From Blautia sp. (GTDB lineage: Bacteria > Bacillota > Clostridia > Lachnospirales > Lachnospiraceae), in assembly GCA_022770365.1 (NCBI GenBank), contig JALEHU010000108.1, forward strand, positions 1 through 64,000: 64,000 nucleotides of DNA, in the 5' to 3' direction. This document shows, one piece after another, positions 33,947 through 42,917 of the stretch. The position numbers were made by a program, and so were the translations under genes. Position 1 is the stretch's first letter, and the number at the start of each line of letters is the position of its first letter. The notes under the pieces were generated by a model, which was not told the origin of the DNA, did no database searches, and was given only the letters and a program-made list of their open reading frames with translations.

Positions 33947-34687
33947 TTATGGTTTCAGCCAGCAGCCGTCCAGACGGGCGATCAGTCTTGCATTATGATA
34001 AGCCATCCTTAAAGTAAGACAGGTTCTTCCCAGATATCTGGATCCGTCTGCTGTCTTTACACAGGCAAGGGCCAGATCCGGTTTGCCGGGACTTTGAAGA
34101 CAGATGGGGATCAGAAGCTGAATGGAATGATTATAATATTGCGGAATTGCATTTTTATAATCCGCTTCCAGCATCCTTCTGGTCTGACGCAGCGCTCCAT
34201 CAAAAAGCTGTACCTTCATACTGCTGTCCCGGACGTTTTCCGGCAGGCGCTGGGCATTTTCCTCTTCCCCGAAAATATGCTCATACTGCGGAATGATCTC
34301 AAGTCTGGTATCAAACACTAGATCAGAGGGATTTGTAACATATTCCGCCTTTTCCGGCAGGTTTGCAATGCCTGATTTCAGAAGGTGATATTCCGTATAA
34401 AAGCCATCCAGAAACCATTCCTGTCTGTCCGGCACCAGATTTGGAACAAAATACGCATACACCGGCTGATAATAATTATTAAAAAGTCCTGTATTAAATA
34501 TGGCGTAATCCTTATTGATCAGGATCTTGTCTTCCTCGTATACCCGTTTGAATGTATATTCCAGATATCCTTTCAGGATACCATTATCATTCGAATCTCC
34601 AAAACTCCATTTCTCCGGAACGATCCTGGAGAGATTCTGTATCTGCCTGTTATAATTACCGCAATACGTAAAATCAAATAAATTCAT
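33947..34687 (-). CDS. DUF3825 domain protein
   Basis: 246 residues, no signal or membrane segment. The C-terminal half carries the DUF3825 pattern: IQLLIPICL, ALACVKTADGSRYLGRTCLTLRMAYHNARLIARLDGCWL. In the N-terminal half, IFNTGLFNNYYQPVYAYF also fits. Members are often found with RNA-binding LOTUS/OST-HTH modules, but here the domain stands alone. The role is unknown. GGGAGGCTAAT precedes the ATG. Confidence 0.7.
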   Translation of the reverse strand: MNLFDFTYCGNYNRQIQNLSRIVPEKWSFGDSNDNGILKGYLEYTFKRVYEEDKILINKDYAIFNTGLFNNYYQPVYAYFVPNLVPDRQEWFLDGFYTEYHLLKSGIANLPEKAEYVTNPSDLVFDTRLEIIPQYEHIFGEEENAQRLPENVRDSSMKVQLFDGALRQTRRMLEADYKNAIPQYYNHSIQLLIPICLQSPGKPDLALACVKTADGSRYLGRTCLTLRMAYHNARLIARLDGCWLKP

Positions 34688-35075
34688 ATTAGCCTCCCGC
34701 CTGATTCATTTGCTGTCTTTCGTATGCTGTTTTCCCTTTACAGGTCATTTATTATATTGTATTTGGGAATTTTCACGGCAGAACTGCCGGACTTCAGATA
34801 TAATCTTATTTTGCAGAAAAAATGTGTTTAAAACAAAAATCGCTTCACAGCCAGCAATATAAATGTGCTGCAAAACGATTATCTGATACTTTCAGGATAC
34901 CATCTGTATCCTTTATCCGCAAGAAAAATCGTTCGACAAATTATTACAGAAGCAAAAATCCAAACAGGTTTTCAAACTCATCTGAAAGACTTATTCTTTT
35001 CAATTTCTTCTGTCACAGAAACTCAATATTATGTTATAATAGACCAATATAGTTTCATACAATAGGAGGAACCTC
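34688..35075. other. 388-bp intergenic region
   Basis: It holds a likely TATAAT-type promoter for the minus-strand DUF3825 gene, a perfect CGGCAG-AA-CTGCCG palindrome just upstream of it (34776-34789), a 7-bp hairpin AGGATAC/GTATCCT (34894-34912) and the plus-strand promoter of the next gene. Short reading frames here have no ribosome site or family resemblance, so I call no gene. Confidence 0.5.
35012..35040 (+). promoter_or_regulatory. Promoter of the homocysteine methyltransferase gene
   Basis: GTCACA (35012-35017), 17-bp spacer, TATAAT (35035-35040). No SAM riboswitch or T-box is visible in the 35-bp leader. Confidence 0.5.
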
Positions 35076-35951
35076 ATGACAAAAGAAGAGTTTCAAAGAC
35101 TGACTCAGCGCACCGTTCTCCTGGACGGAGCTACCGGATCCAATCTCATGGCCCAGGGAATGCCCCGGGGAATCTGTACAGAAGTCTGGATAATGGAACA
35201 TAAAGAAATCATTCAGAATCTGCAGAAAGCTTATGCAGAAGCAGGAAGCCGCATTATCTACGCCCCGACCTTCGGAGCCAACCGTTTAAGTCTCAGACAG
35301 CACGGACTGGAAGACAGGATTGAAGAACTCAACCATACCCTTGTTTCTTACGCAAGAGAAGCTGTCGGCCATCGGGCATACGTTGCAGGAGATATCACTA
35401 CCACAGGAAAAATCCTCTCTGATGACGGAGAGTACACTTATGAAATGGCATTTGAGAATTACTGTGAACAGATCCGCTTCCTTGCAGATGCAGGTGTGGA
35501 CTGCATTGTTGCAGAGACCATGATCAATATCGAAGAAACTCTGGCTGCCGTAGATGCGGCACATTCTGTCTGCTCCCTGCCCATTCTGTGTTCCATGACT
35601 GTAGAAGCGGACGGAACCATTTTCAGCGGAGGAAATTCTCTGGAAGCAGCTGTTGCCCTGGAAAGTGCAGGTGCCAGCGCTGTAGGGCTTAATTGCTCCG
35701 TTGGACCCGACCAGCTCGCCTCTGTTGTTCACAATATCTACGAAAATGTCTCCATCCCCGTTATTGCCAAGCCAAACGCCGGCATGCCGTTTATTGATAA
35801 CCAGGGCAATGCCATCTATTCCATGAAACCGGAAGAGTTTGCCCGCCATATGAAAGTCCTGGCAGAAAACGGAGCCACACTCGTGGGAGGATGCTGCGGC
35901 ACCACACCTGAATATATCCGTAAGACCGCTGAAATCCTTAATCTGTTATAA
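35076..35951 (+). CDS. Homocysteine S-methyltransferase family protein
   Basis: 291 residues, the size of MmuM or the N-terminal module of MetH. The TIM-barrel opening LLDGATGSNLM, GLNCSVGP (first zinc Cys) and GGCCGTTPEYI (other two zinc Cys) are complete. It moves a methyl group, from S-methylmethionine, methyl-THF through a partner, or a similar donor, to homocysteine. The MetH cobalamin modules are not adjacent. AATAGGAGGAACCTC precedes the ATG. Confidence 0.85.
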   Translation: MTKEEFQRLTQRTVLLDGATGSNLMAQGMPRGICTEVWIMEHKEIIQNLQKAYAEAGSRIIYAPTFGANRLSLRQHGLEDRIEELNHTLVSYAREAVGHRAYVAGDITTTGKILSDDGEYTYEMAFENYCEQIRFLADAGVDCIVAETMINIEETLAAVDAAHSVCSLPILCSMTVEADGTIFSGGNSLEAAVALESAGASAVGLNCSVGPDQLASVVHNIYENVSIPVIAKPNAGMPFIDNQGNAIYSMKPEEFARHMKVLAENGATLVGGCCGTTPEYIRKTAEILNLL

Positions 35952-35952
35952 A

Positions 35953-36025
35953 ATGATACAAGGGTCAATAGGTCATGTGTTTCATGCTTGCATGAAAAAA
36001 CATGACTTTGGAACCCTTGTATCAT
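35953..36025. terminator. Long bidirectional terminator hairpin
   Basis: ATGATACAAGGGT pairs with AACCCTTGTATCAT at the ends, with further TCATGT/ACATGA and TTCATG-type pairs inside. T-rich on both outer sides. It separates convergent genes. Confidence 0.85.
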
Positions 36026-36035
36026 TTTTATGTTT

Positions 36036-37169
36036 TTATTTTACTTTGATTGCTTTTTTGGGGCACATTTCCTGGCAGCAGAAACATCGGATACATTTCC
36101 TGTAATCATAAACAGGCGGTTTGGCTTTGCCGTTCCTGAAGTCTACTGCTTTGCCGGGAACCGGGCAGCTGTTTACACAGATGCCGCATCGCACACACAG
36201 ATTTTTCCGGATGTAAGGTTTCTTCTGAAAAATATTCAGTGCTTTGGCCATTTTTTCCCAGATACCATGTCGTACCGGTCTTCTGTCCACATTGAAAGAC
36301 GGATTTCCGTATCTCTTTACTGCTTCTTCAAGGGAAATCCTTCCATCCGGAGTATACAGTTCCATATCTTCCTCTTTCCAAACACCAAGTCCCATCTTCT
36401 CTCCATGGTAATTCGTCGGAACCATCTGCGGCTTCAGGTGAACCAGGGAACAGAAGACACTGTCCAGAGCCACCGGATCTGTTGACATCAGCAAGATATT
36501 CATCGGTACAGGATCTCCGGAGCCCGGGCCATTCCCTTCCATTGCCACAATGCCATCCATAATATAAAGACGCGGTTTCACATATTTATTCAGATCCACC
36601 AGCATCCGGGCAAAACTGTCCGCGCTGGGATATTTTGTATGCCCCATGGCTTTGTTCATACCAAAGATAAATCCATAACTGTTTTTGACTGCACCAGTAA
36701 TGCGTTCCAATGCATGGGTTTTCATTTTCGATATGGAGATCACACAGTCCGATTCCAGAAGTTCTCTTGGAATGATAAATTCTTTTGCCTGAATGCCTTC
36801 CGGGTAAGTTACATGTATTCCTTCCGAAAAGTCTACAGCCGGAATTCCAAGCTTCTCAAGAGCCGTATCCATCCCTGTGCCTTTAATAACCCTGACTGTA
36901 CTCCCTGTACCGCAGGAATCCGCAAGAATGATATTCTCATATCCCTCTTCACGAAGGATCCTGCCAAAAGCAGCAATCACTGCCGGATGCGTGATCACAG
37001 CCTTTTCCACTTCTGCTTTTTTCAGAAGATTCGGTTTCAGAAGGATTTTTTCTTCCTTCGATATCATTGATTCAAGACCTCCCAGAAGTAACAGGCCTTT
37101 TTTTAAATTCTCATAAACAAATTCTTCCCTGTAACAATCGCAGGGAAGAACAATCACTTTGCTTTTCAT
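36036..37169 (-). CDS. DUF362 protein with C-terminal 2x[4Fe-4S] ferredoxin domain
   Basis: 377 residues. The DUF362 part (about 1-300) has LLKPNLL, DSCGTG and SKMKTHALERITGAVKNSYGF motifs. The last 65 residues carry two [4Fe-4S] motifs: CVRCGICVNSCP and CIRCFCCQEMCP. Such proteins are presumed redox enzymes or electron carriers in anaerobes, with no defined reaction. It follows the PTS enzyme I gene by 77 bp. Confidence 0.85.
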   Translation of the reverse strand: MKSKVIVLPCDCYREEFVYENLKKGLLLLGGLESMISKEEKILLKPNLLKKAEVEKAVITHPAVIAAFGRILREEGYENIILADSCGTGSTVRVIKGTGMDTALEKLGIPAVDFSEGIHVTYPEGIQAKEFIIPRELLESDCVISISKMKTHALERITGAVKNSYGFIFGMNKAMGHTKYPSADSFARMLVDLNKYVKPRLYIMDGIVAMEGNGPGSGDPVPMNILLMSTDPVALDSVFCSLVHLKPQMVPTNYHGEKMGLGVWKEEDMELYTPDGRISLEEAVKRYGNPSFNVDRRPVRHGIWEKMAKALNIFQKKPYIRKNLCVRCGICVNSCPVPGKAVDFRNGKAKPPVYDYRKCIRCFCCQEMCPKKAIKVK

Positions 37170-37246
37170 ATGTCCACCTATTATTCAGTTAAAGCGTCCA
37201 GATAAAAGGATCTGTACCGGGTTATGTAAAAACACCTGACACACAG

Positions 37247-38863
37247 TTATGATAAATCCACATTTCTGATTGCCTTGCGCACAGGAAGAATACAGGCCGG
37301 CACAACTGACAGAGCGTCCACACCCATTCGCAGGAAAGTCTCTGTAAGTGCAGTGTCCGCGGCAAGCTCCCCGCAGATGCATACCTTGCAGTTTTCTTTA
37401 TGGCCTTCCTCCACCACCATCTGCACCATACGCATGATTGCAGGATGATGATCATTATATTTATTGCGCAAAAGAGGATTCTGTCGATCCATGGCAAGTG
37501 TATACTGTGTCAGGTCGTTTGTTCCCAGACTCAGAAAATCCACCCTGCTTGCAAGCTCCCGGCTGATCATCACTGCAGCAGGCGTCTCGATCATAATACC
37601 CGTCATTATATCTTTAAATGGAATCCCTTTTTGTTTCAGTCCTTCTTTTACATCGCAGATGATCTCTTCAATCTCATCCAGTTCTTCTTCTGAACTGAGC
37701 ATCGGATACATCACAGCCAGATTTCCATAGGCACTTGCCCGGTAAATAGCCCGAAGCTGAGCCTTGAACATTTTCCTGCGGTCCAGACAAAGCCGGATTC
37801 CGCGATTGCCCATAATCGGATTCACTTCATCCGGAATATCCATATAATCCGCTTTCTTGTCAGCACCAAGATCTGCTGTACGTATGACTACCGGGCGGTC
37901 ACCCATCGTCTCGGCGATTTTTTTGTACGCGAGAAAAAGTTCATTTTCTCTTGGATAATTTTCTCTGCCCAGATACTGAAATTCACTTCGCAGAAGACCA
38001 ATCCCCTCAGCACCATAGAATAACACATTATTGAGATCATCCAGACTTCCGGTATTGGCATAAAGCTTCACCTGTCTGCCGTCCAGAGTCTCATCCTTTT
38101 CGTCTCTCAGGGCAAAAAGTTCCTCCTGCTCTTTCAGATCCTCTTTCTGCCGTATCTCATACTCCTTTTTCAGTTCAGCATCCGGATGAACATATAACGT
38201 TCCTGTATAACCATCCACAATTGCCTGAGCGCCATCCCAGTCTTCACCCGGCTCAATATCCACCAGAACGGGAATCCCCATAGTCTTAGCCATAATGGCA
38301 GTGTGAGAATCACTGGACCCCTGATATGTCACAATTGCCAGCAGCTTCTCCTTTCCCATTTCCATCATCTCAGTGGGCAGAATTGACTCTGCAGCCACGA
38401 TAACCGGCTCCTTGCCAAGATCGATCTTCACAGAATCACCACCAAGCACCTCAATCAGACGATTGGAAATCTCCCGGATATTATTAATGCGTTCCCGGAT
38501 GAGCGGGTCTTCCAGATTGCGGAATGTACTGGTAAGTTCATCCCTTGTGGTCATGATGGCATAAGACGCATTGACCTTCTCAGAAGTGATAATACTCTCC
38601 ACTGCTCTCTGGAAGCTTCCCGGATTCAGAAGCTTCGACTGATTTAAAAAGGTTCTTGCCTCTGATTCCTGAACACCTTTATACTGCTCATAAAGGGCCT
38701 CCAGCTGCTCTTTAACCCGGATCCGCGCTGAACTGAAATCATCCAGTTCTTTTTTCACATTACTGATCAGGTACTGACGTATCTGATACTCTGCTCTCTG
38801 ATAAATCAGCAGTCTGCCGATCGCAATCCCCGGAAAGGTAGCCGTCCCCTTGTAGATTTCCAT
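37247..38863 (-). CDS. ptsI: Phosphoenolpyruvate-protein phosphotransferase (PTS enzyme I), divergent
   Basis: 538 residues, shorter than the usual 570-575. The phosphorylated histidine is H187 in SSDSHTAIMAKT, where typical enzyme I has G-G-x-T-S-H. The C-terminal PEP barrel is well kept: GLLRSEFQYL, MGNRGIRLCLDR, PMLSSEEEL, LGTNDLTQYTLAMDR and ICGELAAD. It should move phosphate from PEP to HPr. There is no HPr gene nearby and it sits 27 bp behind potD, an unusual place for a general PTS gene. Confidence 0.85.
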   Translation of the reverse strand: MEIYKGTATFPGIAIGRLLIYQRAEYQIRQYLISNVKKELDDFSSARIRVKEQLEALYEQYKGVQESEARTFLNQSKLLNPGSFQRAVESIITSEKVNASYAIMTTRDELTSTFRNLEDPLIRERINNIREISNRLIEVLGGDSVKIDLGKEPVIVAAESILPTEMMEMGKEKLLAIVTYQGSSDSHTAIMAKTMGIPVLVDIEPGEDWDGAQAIVDGYTGTLYVHPDAELKKEYEIRQKEDLKEQEELFALRDEKDETLDGRQVKLYANTGSLDDLNNVLFYGAEGIGLLRSEFQYLGRENYPRENELFLAYKKIAETMGDRPVVIRTADLGADKKADYMDIPDEVNPIMGNRGIRLCLDRRKMFKAQLRAIYRASAYGNLAVMYPMLSSEEELDEIEEIICDVKEGLKQKGIPFKDIMTGIMIETPAAVMISRELASRVDFLSLGTNDLTQYTLAMDRQNPLLRNKYNDHHPAIMRMVQMVVEEGHKENCKVCICGELAADTALTETFLRMGVDALSVVPACILPVRKAIRNVDLS

Positions 38864-38890
38864 TTCATCGTCCCCCTGTTAAATTCTCGC

Positions 38891-39919
38891 TTAATCGCAG
38901 GCAGCTCTGAACTCCGTCCAGTTTTTGTTATACTGTTCTTCTGCTTCCTGACTTACGTTCTGCACAATTTCACCGCCTGTTACAGAATCCGGAACAACCA
39001 GTTTCGGATCTACCAAATCATCGGCGGCTTTGTTCGTGCAGTAGTATCCCATATAATCAAAACACTGTGCTGCGATTTCCGGCCGCAGAATATAATCTAC
39101 GAACTGATAAGCAGCATCTTTATCAGGCGCGTCGCTCGCTATGAACATTCCCATAATTCCGAAGCCAAGTCCTTCTTCCGGATATACTACTTCCAGATCA
39201 GGATTCTCCGCAAGTGCTGCCATCACCTGAGAAGTATAAAGAAACGCCACGCTTGCTTCACCGCTTAACAGTGCATTCTGTGTATTATCATCCTGAATCA
39301 GGCGCACATTCGGTGCCAGTTCCAGAAGCTTCTCACCGGTTTCCTGAATAGATTCCACATCTTCCTCATTCATGCTCTTGCCAAGGGCCAGATTGGTAAT
39401 ACCGTTGATCACGCGATAATTGGCAGTCAGTGCAATACTGTCCTCCAGCTCCGGATTCCACAGATCATTGTATCCCTTAATCTCAATATCCACCATTTCC
39501 GGATCATAAACAATCAAAGGAATACCTGCGCCGTACGGTACCGTATATTCATCATCCGGATCATAAAACTGTCCCTGATAAAGAGGGTTGATATTGTCAT
39601 ATCCGGTGAGTTTTTCTTTATCCAGTTTTTCTGCAAGACCCTCCTGGACAACAGTCTCGATAATATAATCATCCGCGATGATCACATCGTAGTCACCGCC
39701 TTTCGCCATGGAAAGCTTTTCCAGCATTGTTTCATCTGTATCAAAATTCGAATAGATCAGTTTAATGCCTGTTTCTTCCTGAAATCCATCAAGGACTTCC
39801 TGCGGGAACATTCCCTCCCAGGTATACAGCACCATCTCATTATCATCGGCCAGAACCGGCACTGCCATAGAAGATGCTGCCAAAGCTGCGCACAATACAC
39901 CTGCTGCTACTTTTTTCAT
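38891..39919 (-). CDS. potD: Spermidine/putrescine-binding protein
   Basis: 342 residues. A Sec signal peptide (KKVAAGVLCAALAASS, cleavage after VLA) leads into a type II periplasmic binding fold starting VLYTWEGMFPQEVL, with DVIIADDYI and YTSQVMAAL segments typical of PotD/PotF. The ATG at 39919 follows GGAGGAAAATATT; the frame opens at a TTG inside that Shine-Dalgarno region, which is not the start. It delivers polyamines to the PotABC importer upstream. Confidence 0.9.
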   Translation of the reverse strand: MKKVAAGVLCAALAASSMAVPVLADDNEMVLYTWEGMFPQEVLDGFQEETGIKLIYSNFDTDETMLEKLSMAKGGDYDVIIADDYIIETVVQEGLAEKLDKEKLTGYDNINPLYQGQFYDPDDEYTVPYGAGIPLIVYDPEMVDIEIKGYNDLWNPELEDSIALTANYRVINGITNLALGKSMNEEDVESIQETGEKLLELAPNVRLIQDDNTQNALLSGEASVAFLYTSQVMAALAENPDLEVVYPEEGLGFGIMGMFIASDAPDKDAAYQFVDYILRPEIAAQCFDYMGYYCTNKAADDLVDPKLVVPDSVTGGEIVQNVSQEAEEQYNKNWTEFRAACD

Positions 39920-40059
39920 AATATTTTCCTCCAATATTTATTTTTAGCATCTGCAAAATAAATACGCAGACACAAATACAATTAAAAGTATATCTCACTT
40001 CTCATGTCTTGAAAAGAAAAGATTTTATTTTTCCATGATTTTCTTCCCTATATCACAAA

Positions 40060-40887
40060 TCATTGGAAATCAGCAGCAGAATCTTTTCTTTTTCTGCCTA
40101 TTCTGCCAATCCTTCTGATAAGAGAATAAAGCACAAGCACTGTCAATGTCACTGCAAGCATAATCGTACAGAGCGCATTGATCTCAGGCGTTACCCCTGT
40201 TTTCAGCTGTGTATATACTTTAATCGGCAGTGTGGATACCTTCGGACCATTAATAAAGATACTGATGACCACATCATCCATGGACATTGCAAAAGCCAGC
40301 AGTGATCCGGAAAGTACAGCCGGCATGATGAGAGGCAGGGTGATATCCCGAAAAGCCCGAAACGGACTTGCTCCCAGATCCCTTGCAGCTTCTTCCAGTG
40401 CCGGATCCATGCCTGCCAGCCGTGCCTTTACCTCCATGAGAATATAGGGAACGCAGAACACCGTATGCCCGATCAGCAGAGTCAGCATTCCAAAAGGCAG
40501 ATTCAGCATATAGAAAAATGCCATAAGAACCATACCAAGAATAATCTCCGGAGTCATTAAAGGTAAAATGGAGATATATTCCATAACCCCTTTCGTCTTC
40601 CAGTGTATCCTGGCAAGTCCCACTGCCCCCAGCGTCCCGATCACGGCAGATATCAGACAGCTTAAAACGCCGAGGATCAGACTGTTTCCAAGAGCTTCCA
40701 GCATGGCACTGTTATGAAACAGTTTTTCATACCATTGAAGCGAGAAACCGGTAAATCGTACGGGCAGCTTCGATTCATTAAATGAAAAAGCCACTACCAC
40801 ACCAATAGGAAGATACATCAAAAAGAAAATCAGCCCAAGATAAAAACCGGCAAATTTCGAATTTTTCTTCATTCTGTTCCCGTTCAT
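40060..40887 (-). CDS. potC: Spermidine/putrescine ABC transporter permease
   Basis: 275 residues with about six membrane helices. The EAA loop EEAARDLGASPFRAFRDITLPL is clear and NESKLPVRFTGFSLQWY is typical of PotC. Its ATG overlaps the potB stop (ATGA). A 140-bp gap follows before potD. Confidence 0.92.
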   Translation of the reverse strand: MNGNRMKKNSKFAGFYLGLIFFLMYLPIGVVVAFSFNESKLPVRFTGFSLQWYEKLFHNSAMLEALGNSLILGVLSCLISAVIGTLGAVGLARIHWKTKGVMEYISILPLMTPEIILGMVLMAFFYMLNLPFGMLTLLIGHTVFCVPYILMEVKARLAGMDPALEEAARDLGASPFRAFRDITLPLIMPAVLSGSLLAFAMSMDDVVISIFINGPKVSTLPIKVYTQLKTGVTPEINALCTIMLAVTLTVLVLYSLIRRIGRIGRKRKDSAADFQ

Positions 40888-41738
40888 CCGATTCCCTCCA
40901 GTTCTTTTACATTGGTGATTTTGCGATAAAGGGCAATCATTATAGTTGTAAGCACCATCATCACAACTGCCATGGCAGCGGCAAACGGCCAGTTGCCCAC
41001 TCTTGTCATCTGTTCCTGAATGAGGCTTCCAACAAGGACGATTTTATTTCCTCCCAGAATATCCGCAATAAAGAACAATCCCATAGACGGGATGAAAGTC
41101 AGGATGATACCTGATAAAAGTCCCGGAACTGTCAGACGGAATGAAATAGTCCAGAAAGCTTTCGTTCTGGATGCCCCCAGATCTCTGGCAGCTTCGATCA
41201 ATGACCAGTCCAGTTTCTCAGCGCTGGAATAAACTGACAGAATCATAAACGGCAGCAGCGCATACACCATGCCTACCACAATTGCCGGATAACTGTAGAG
41301 GATTGACAGTGGCTTATCGATGATTCCCAGGGATTGCAGAAGATAGTTCAGCAGTCCTTTTTTCTGAAGAATAATGATCCAGCCGTACAGACGTATCAGG
41401 GAATTCACCCAGAATGGCAGCATCAGAAACAGCATTGCTTTTTTCTTTCCGCTTTCTGACATTTTTGCCATAAAATAGCCAAAAGGGTATCCTACCAGAC
41501 AGTTAATGGCTGTACTGGTCAATGCAAGCTGAAAAGACTGAACAAAGGTGTCCAGATATACCGGTTCCAGTATTTTTTTATAATTATCAAGAGTAAAGAT
41601 CCAGTCCACTCCGTGTACTTCATTCGCTGTCGCAAAGCTCAGCGCCACCATATAGATCAGCGGGCCTGCCACAAATATCAGGGTAAAAATATACAGCGGA
41701 AGAATCATCCAGACGGAGCCGGACCTGCGCCTACGCAT
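40884..41738 (-). CDS. potB: Spermidine/putrescine ABC transporter permease
   Basis: 284 residues from the ATG at 41738, which has GGAGGAGCATC upstream and overlaps the potA stop by 8 bp. Six helices and the EAA loop EAARDLGASRTKAFWTISFRL are visible. The frame stays open for 35 further codons inside potA, but that part does not resemble a permease. Confidence 0.92.
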   Translation of the reverse strand: MRRRRSGSVWMILPLYIFTLIFVAGPLIYMVALSFATANEVHGVDWIFTLDNYKKILEPVYLDTFVQSFQLALTSTAINCLVGYPFGYFMAKMSESGKKKAMLFLMLPFWVNSLIRLYGWIIILQKKGLLNYLLQSLGIIDKPLSILYSYPAIVVGMVYALLPFMILSVYSSAEKLDWSLIEAARDLGASRTKAFWTISFRLTVPGLLSGIILTFIPSMGLFFIADILGGNKIVLVGSLIQEQMTRVGNWPFAAAMAVVMMVLTTIMIALYRKITNVKELEGIG

Positions 41739-42816
41739 GATGCTCCTCCGGCCGGTCAACCAGCACCGCATCCTCAGGAAAGAAATTCCAGCACACATTC
41801 TGTCCCACAGTAACATTTGCATCAATTCCATATCGGCTGGCAACTATTTCGCTGCCGTCAGGAAGAACAAGTGTGACACGAAGCTGACCTGCAGCAAAAC
41901 TTTTTTCACGGACAACTGCTTGCATTCCGATGCTTCCGCTTTCGTCAAGACGGAGATTTTCACTGCGCACAGCAAGAGTAACAGGTTCTCCGATAACCAG
42001 ACGTTCTCTCCCTGTTTCCACCATGGCGTCACCGCAGCAGAGATTTACCAGTGCTCTGGTTCCATCAACTTTCTTCACAGTTCCTTCCAGAATATTGGCA
42101 TTCCCTACAAACGTAGCCACATAGCTTGTTTTCGGATGGTTGTAGATTTCATCCGGTGTTCCCATCTGTTCAAATTTGCCCTGATTCATCACGGCGATGC
42201 GGTCAGACATGTTGATTGCCTCTTCCTGGTCATGGGTAATATAAATAAAAGTGATTCCAAGTTTTTTCTGAAGACGTTTCAGTTCCACCTGCATGGCACG
42301 GCGAAGCTGCAGATCAAGCGCGCCAAGAGGTTCATCAAGAAGCAGTACTTTAGGATTATTCACAAGCGCACGGGCAATTGCCACTCTCTGCCTCTGCCCT
42401 CCGGAAAGCTCCGATGGCCTGCGTTTCTCATATCCCGAAAGCTGTACAAGCTCCAGCATTTCGGATACTTTCCGGCGGATGTCGCTTTTAGGAACCCGTC
42501 TCAGCTTCAGTCCGTAACCAATATTATCCTCTACATTCATATGAGGAAAAAGAGCATAATTCTGAAAAACTGTGTTTACATCTCTCTGCTCCGGCTCCAG
42601 GTTCGTAACATCCCTGCCGTCCAGAAAAACCTGCCCCGCATCCGGCACTTCCAGACCTGCGATAATGCGCAGCGTGGTCGTCTTTCCGCAGCCGGAAGCT
42701 CCGAGAAGAGTGATAAATTCTCCCTTTGCCACTGACAGACTGATTCCTTTCAGAACACCCTTTTCTTCCGTAAAACGTTTCTTAATACTTTTTAATTCCA
42801 AACAAATTTCTGTCAT
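41731..42816 (-). CDS. potA: Spermidine/putrescine ABC transporter ATP-binding protein
   Basis: 361 residues. Walker A GASGCGKTT (near 37-45), signature LSGGQRQRVAIARAL, Walker B VLLLDEPLGALD and switch ITHDQEEA are present, with a C-terminal TOBE-like regulatory domain (LVNLCCGDAMVETGRERLVIGEPV). First gene of potABCD. The M20 amidohydrolase gene lies 101 bp upstream on the same strand. Confidence 0.93.
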   Translation of the reverse strand: MTEICLELKSIKKRFTEEKGVLKGISLSVAKGEFITLLGASGCGKTTTLRIIAGLEVPDAGQVFLDGRDVTNLEPEQRDVNTVFQNYALFPHMNVEDNIGYGLKLRRVPKSDIRRKVSEMLELVQLSGYEKRRPSELSGGQRQRVAIARALVNNPKVLLLDEPLGALDLQLRRAMQVELKRLQKKLGITFIYITHDQEEAINMSDRIAVMNQGKFEQMGTPDEIYNHPKTSYVATFVGNANILEGTVKKVDGTRALVNLCCGDAMVETGRERLVIGEPVTLAVRSENLRLDESGSIGMQAVVREKSFAAGQLRVTLVLPDGSEIVASRYGIDANVTVGQNVCWNFFPEDAVLVDRPEEHHA

Positions 42817-42917
42817 CCCATGCTCCTATATTTCCATCGATTGTATGTTGTTGATAAGTACTATCTCATAATTAATTCCACTGATTCATTAATGTTTCTT
42901 TTCTTCACTCCATGTTT

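Noticed and set aside
34822-35065. Two overlapping 66-76 codon plus-strand frames before the methyltransferase gene
   Set aside because: No ribosome sites, A/T-rich random composition, and the next gene's promoter lies inside them.
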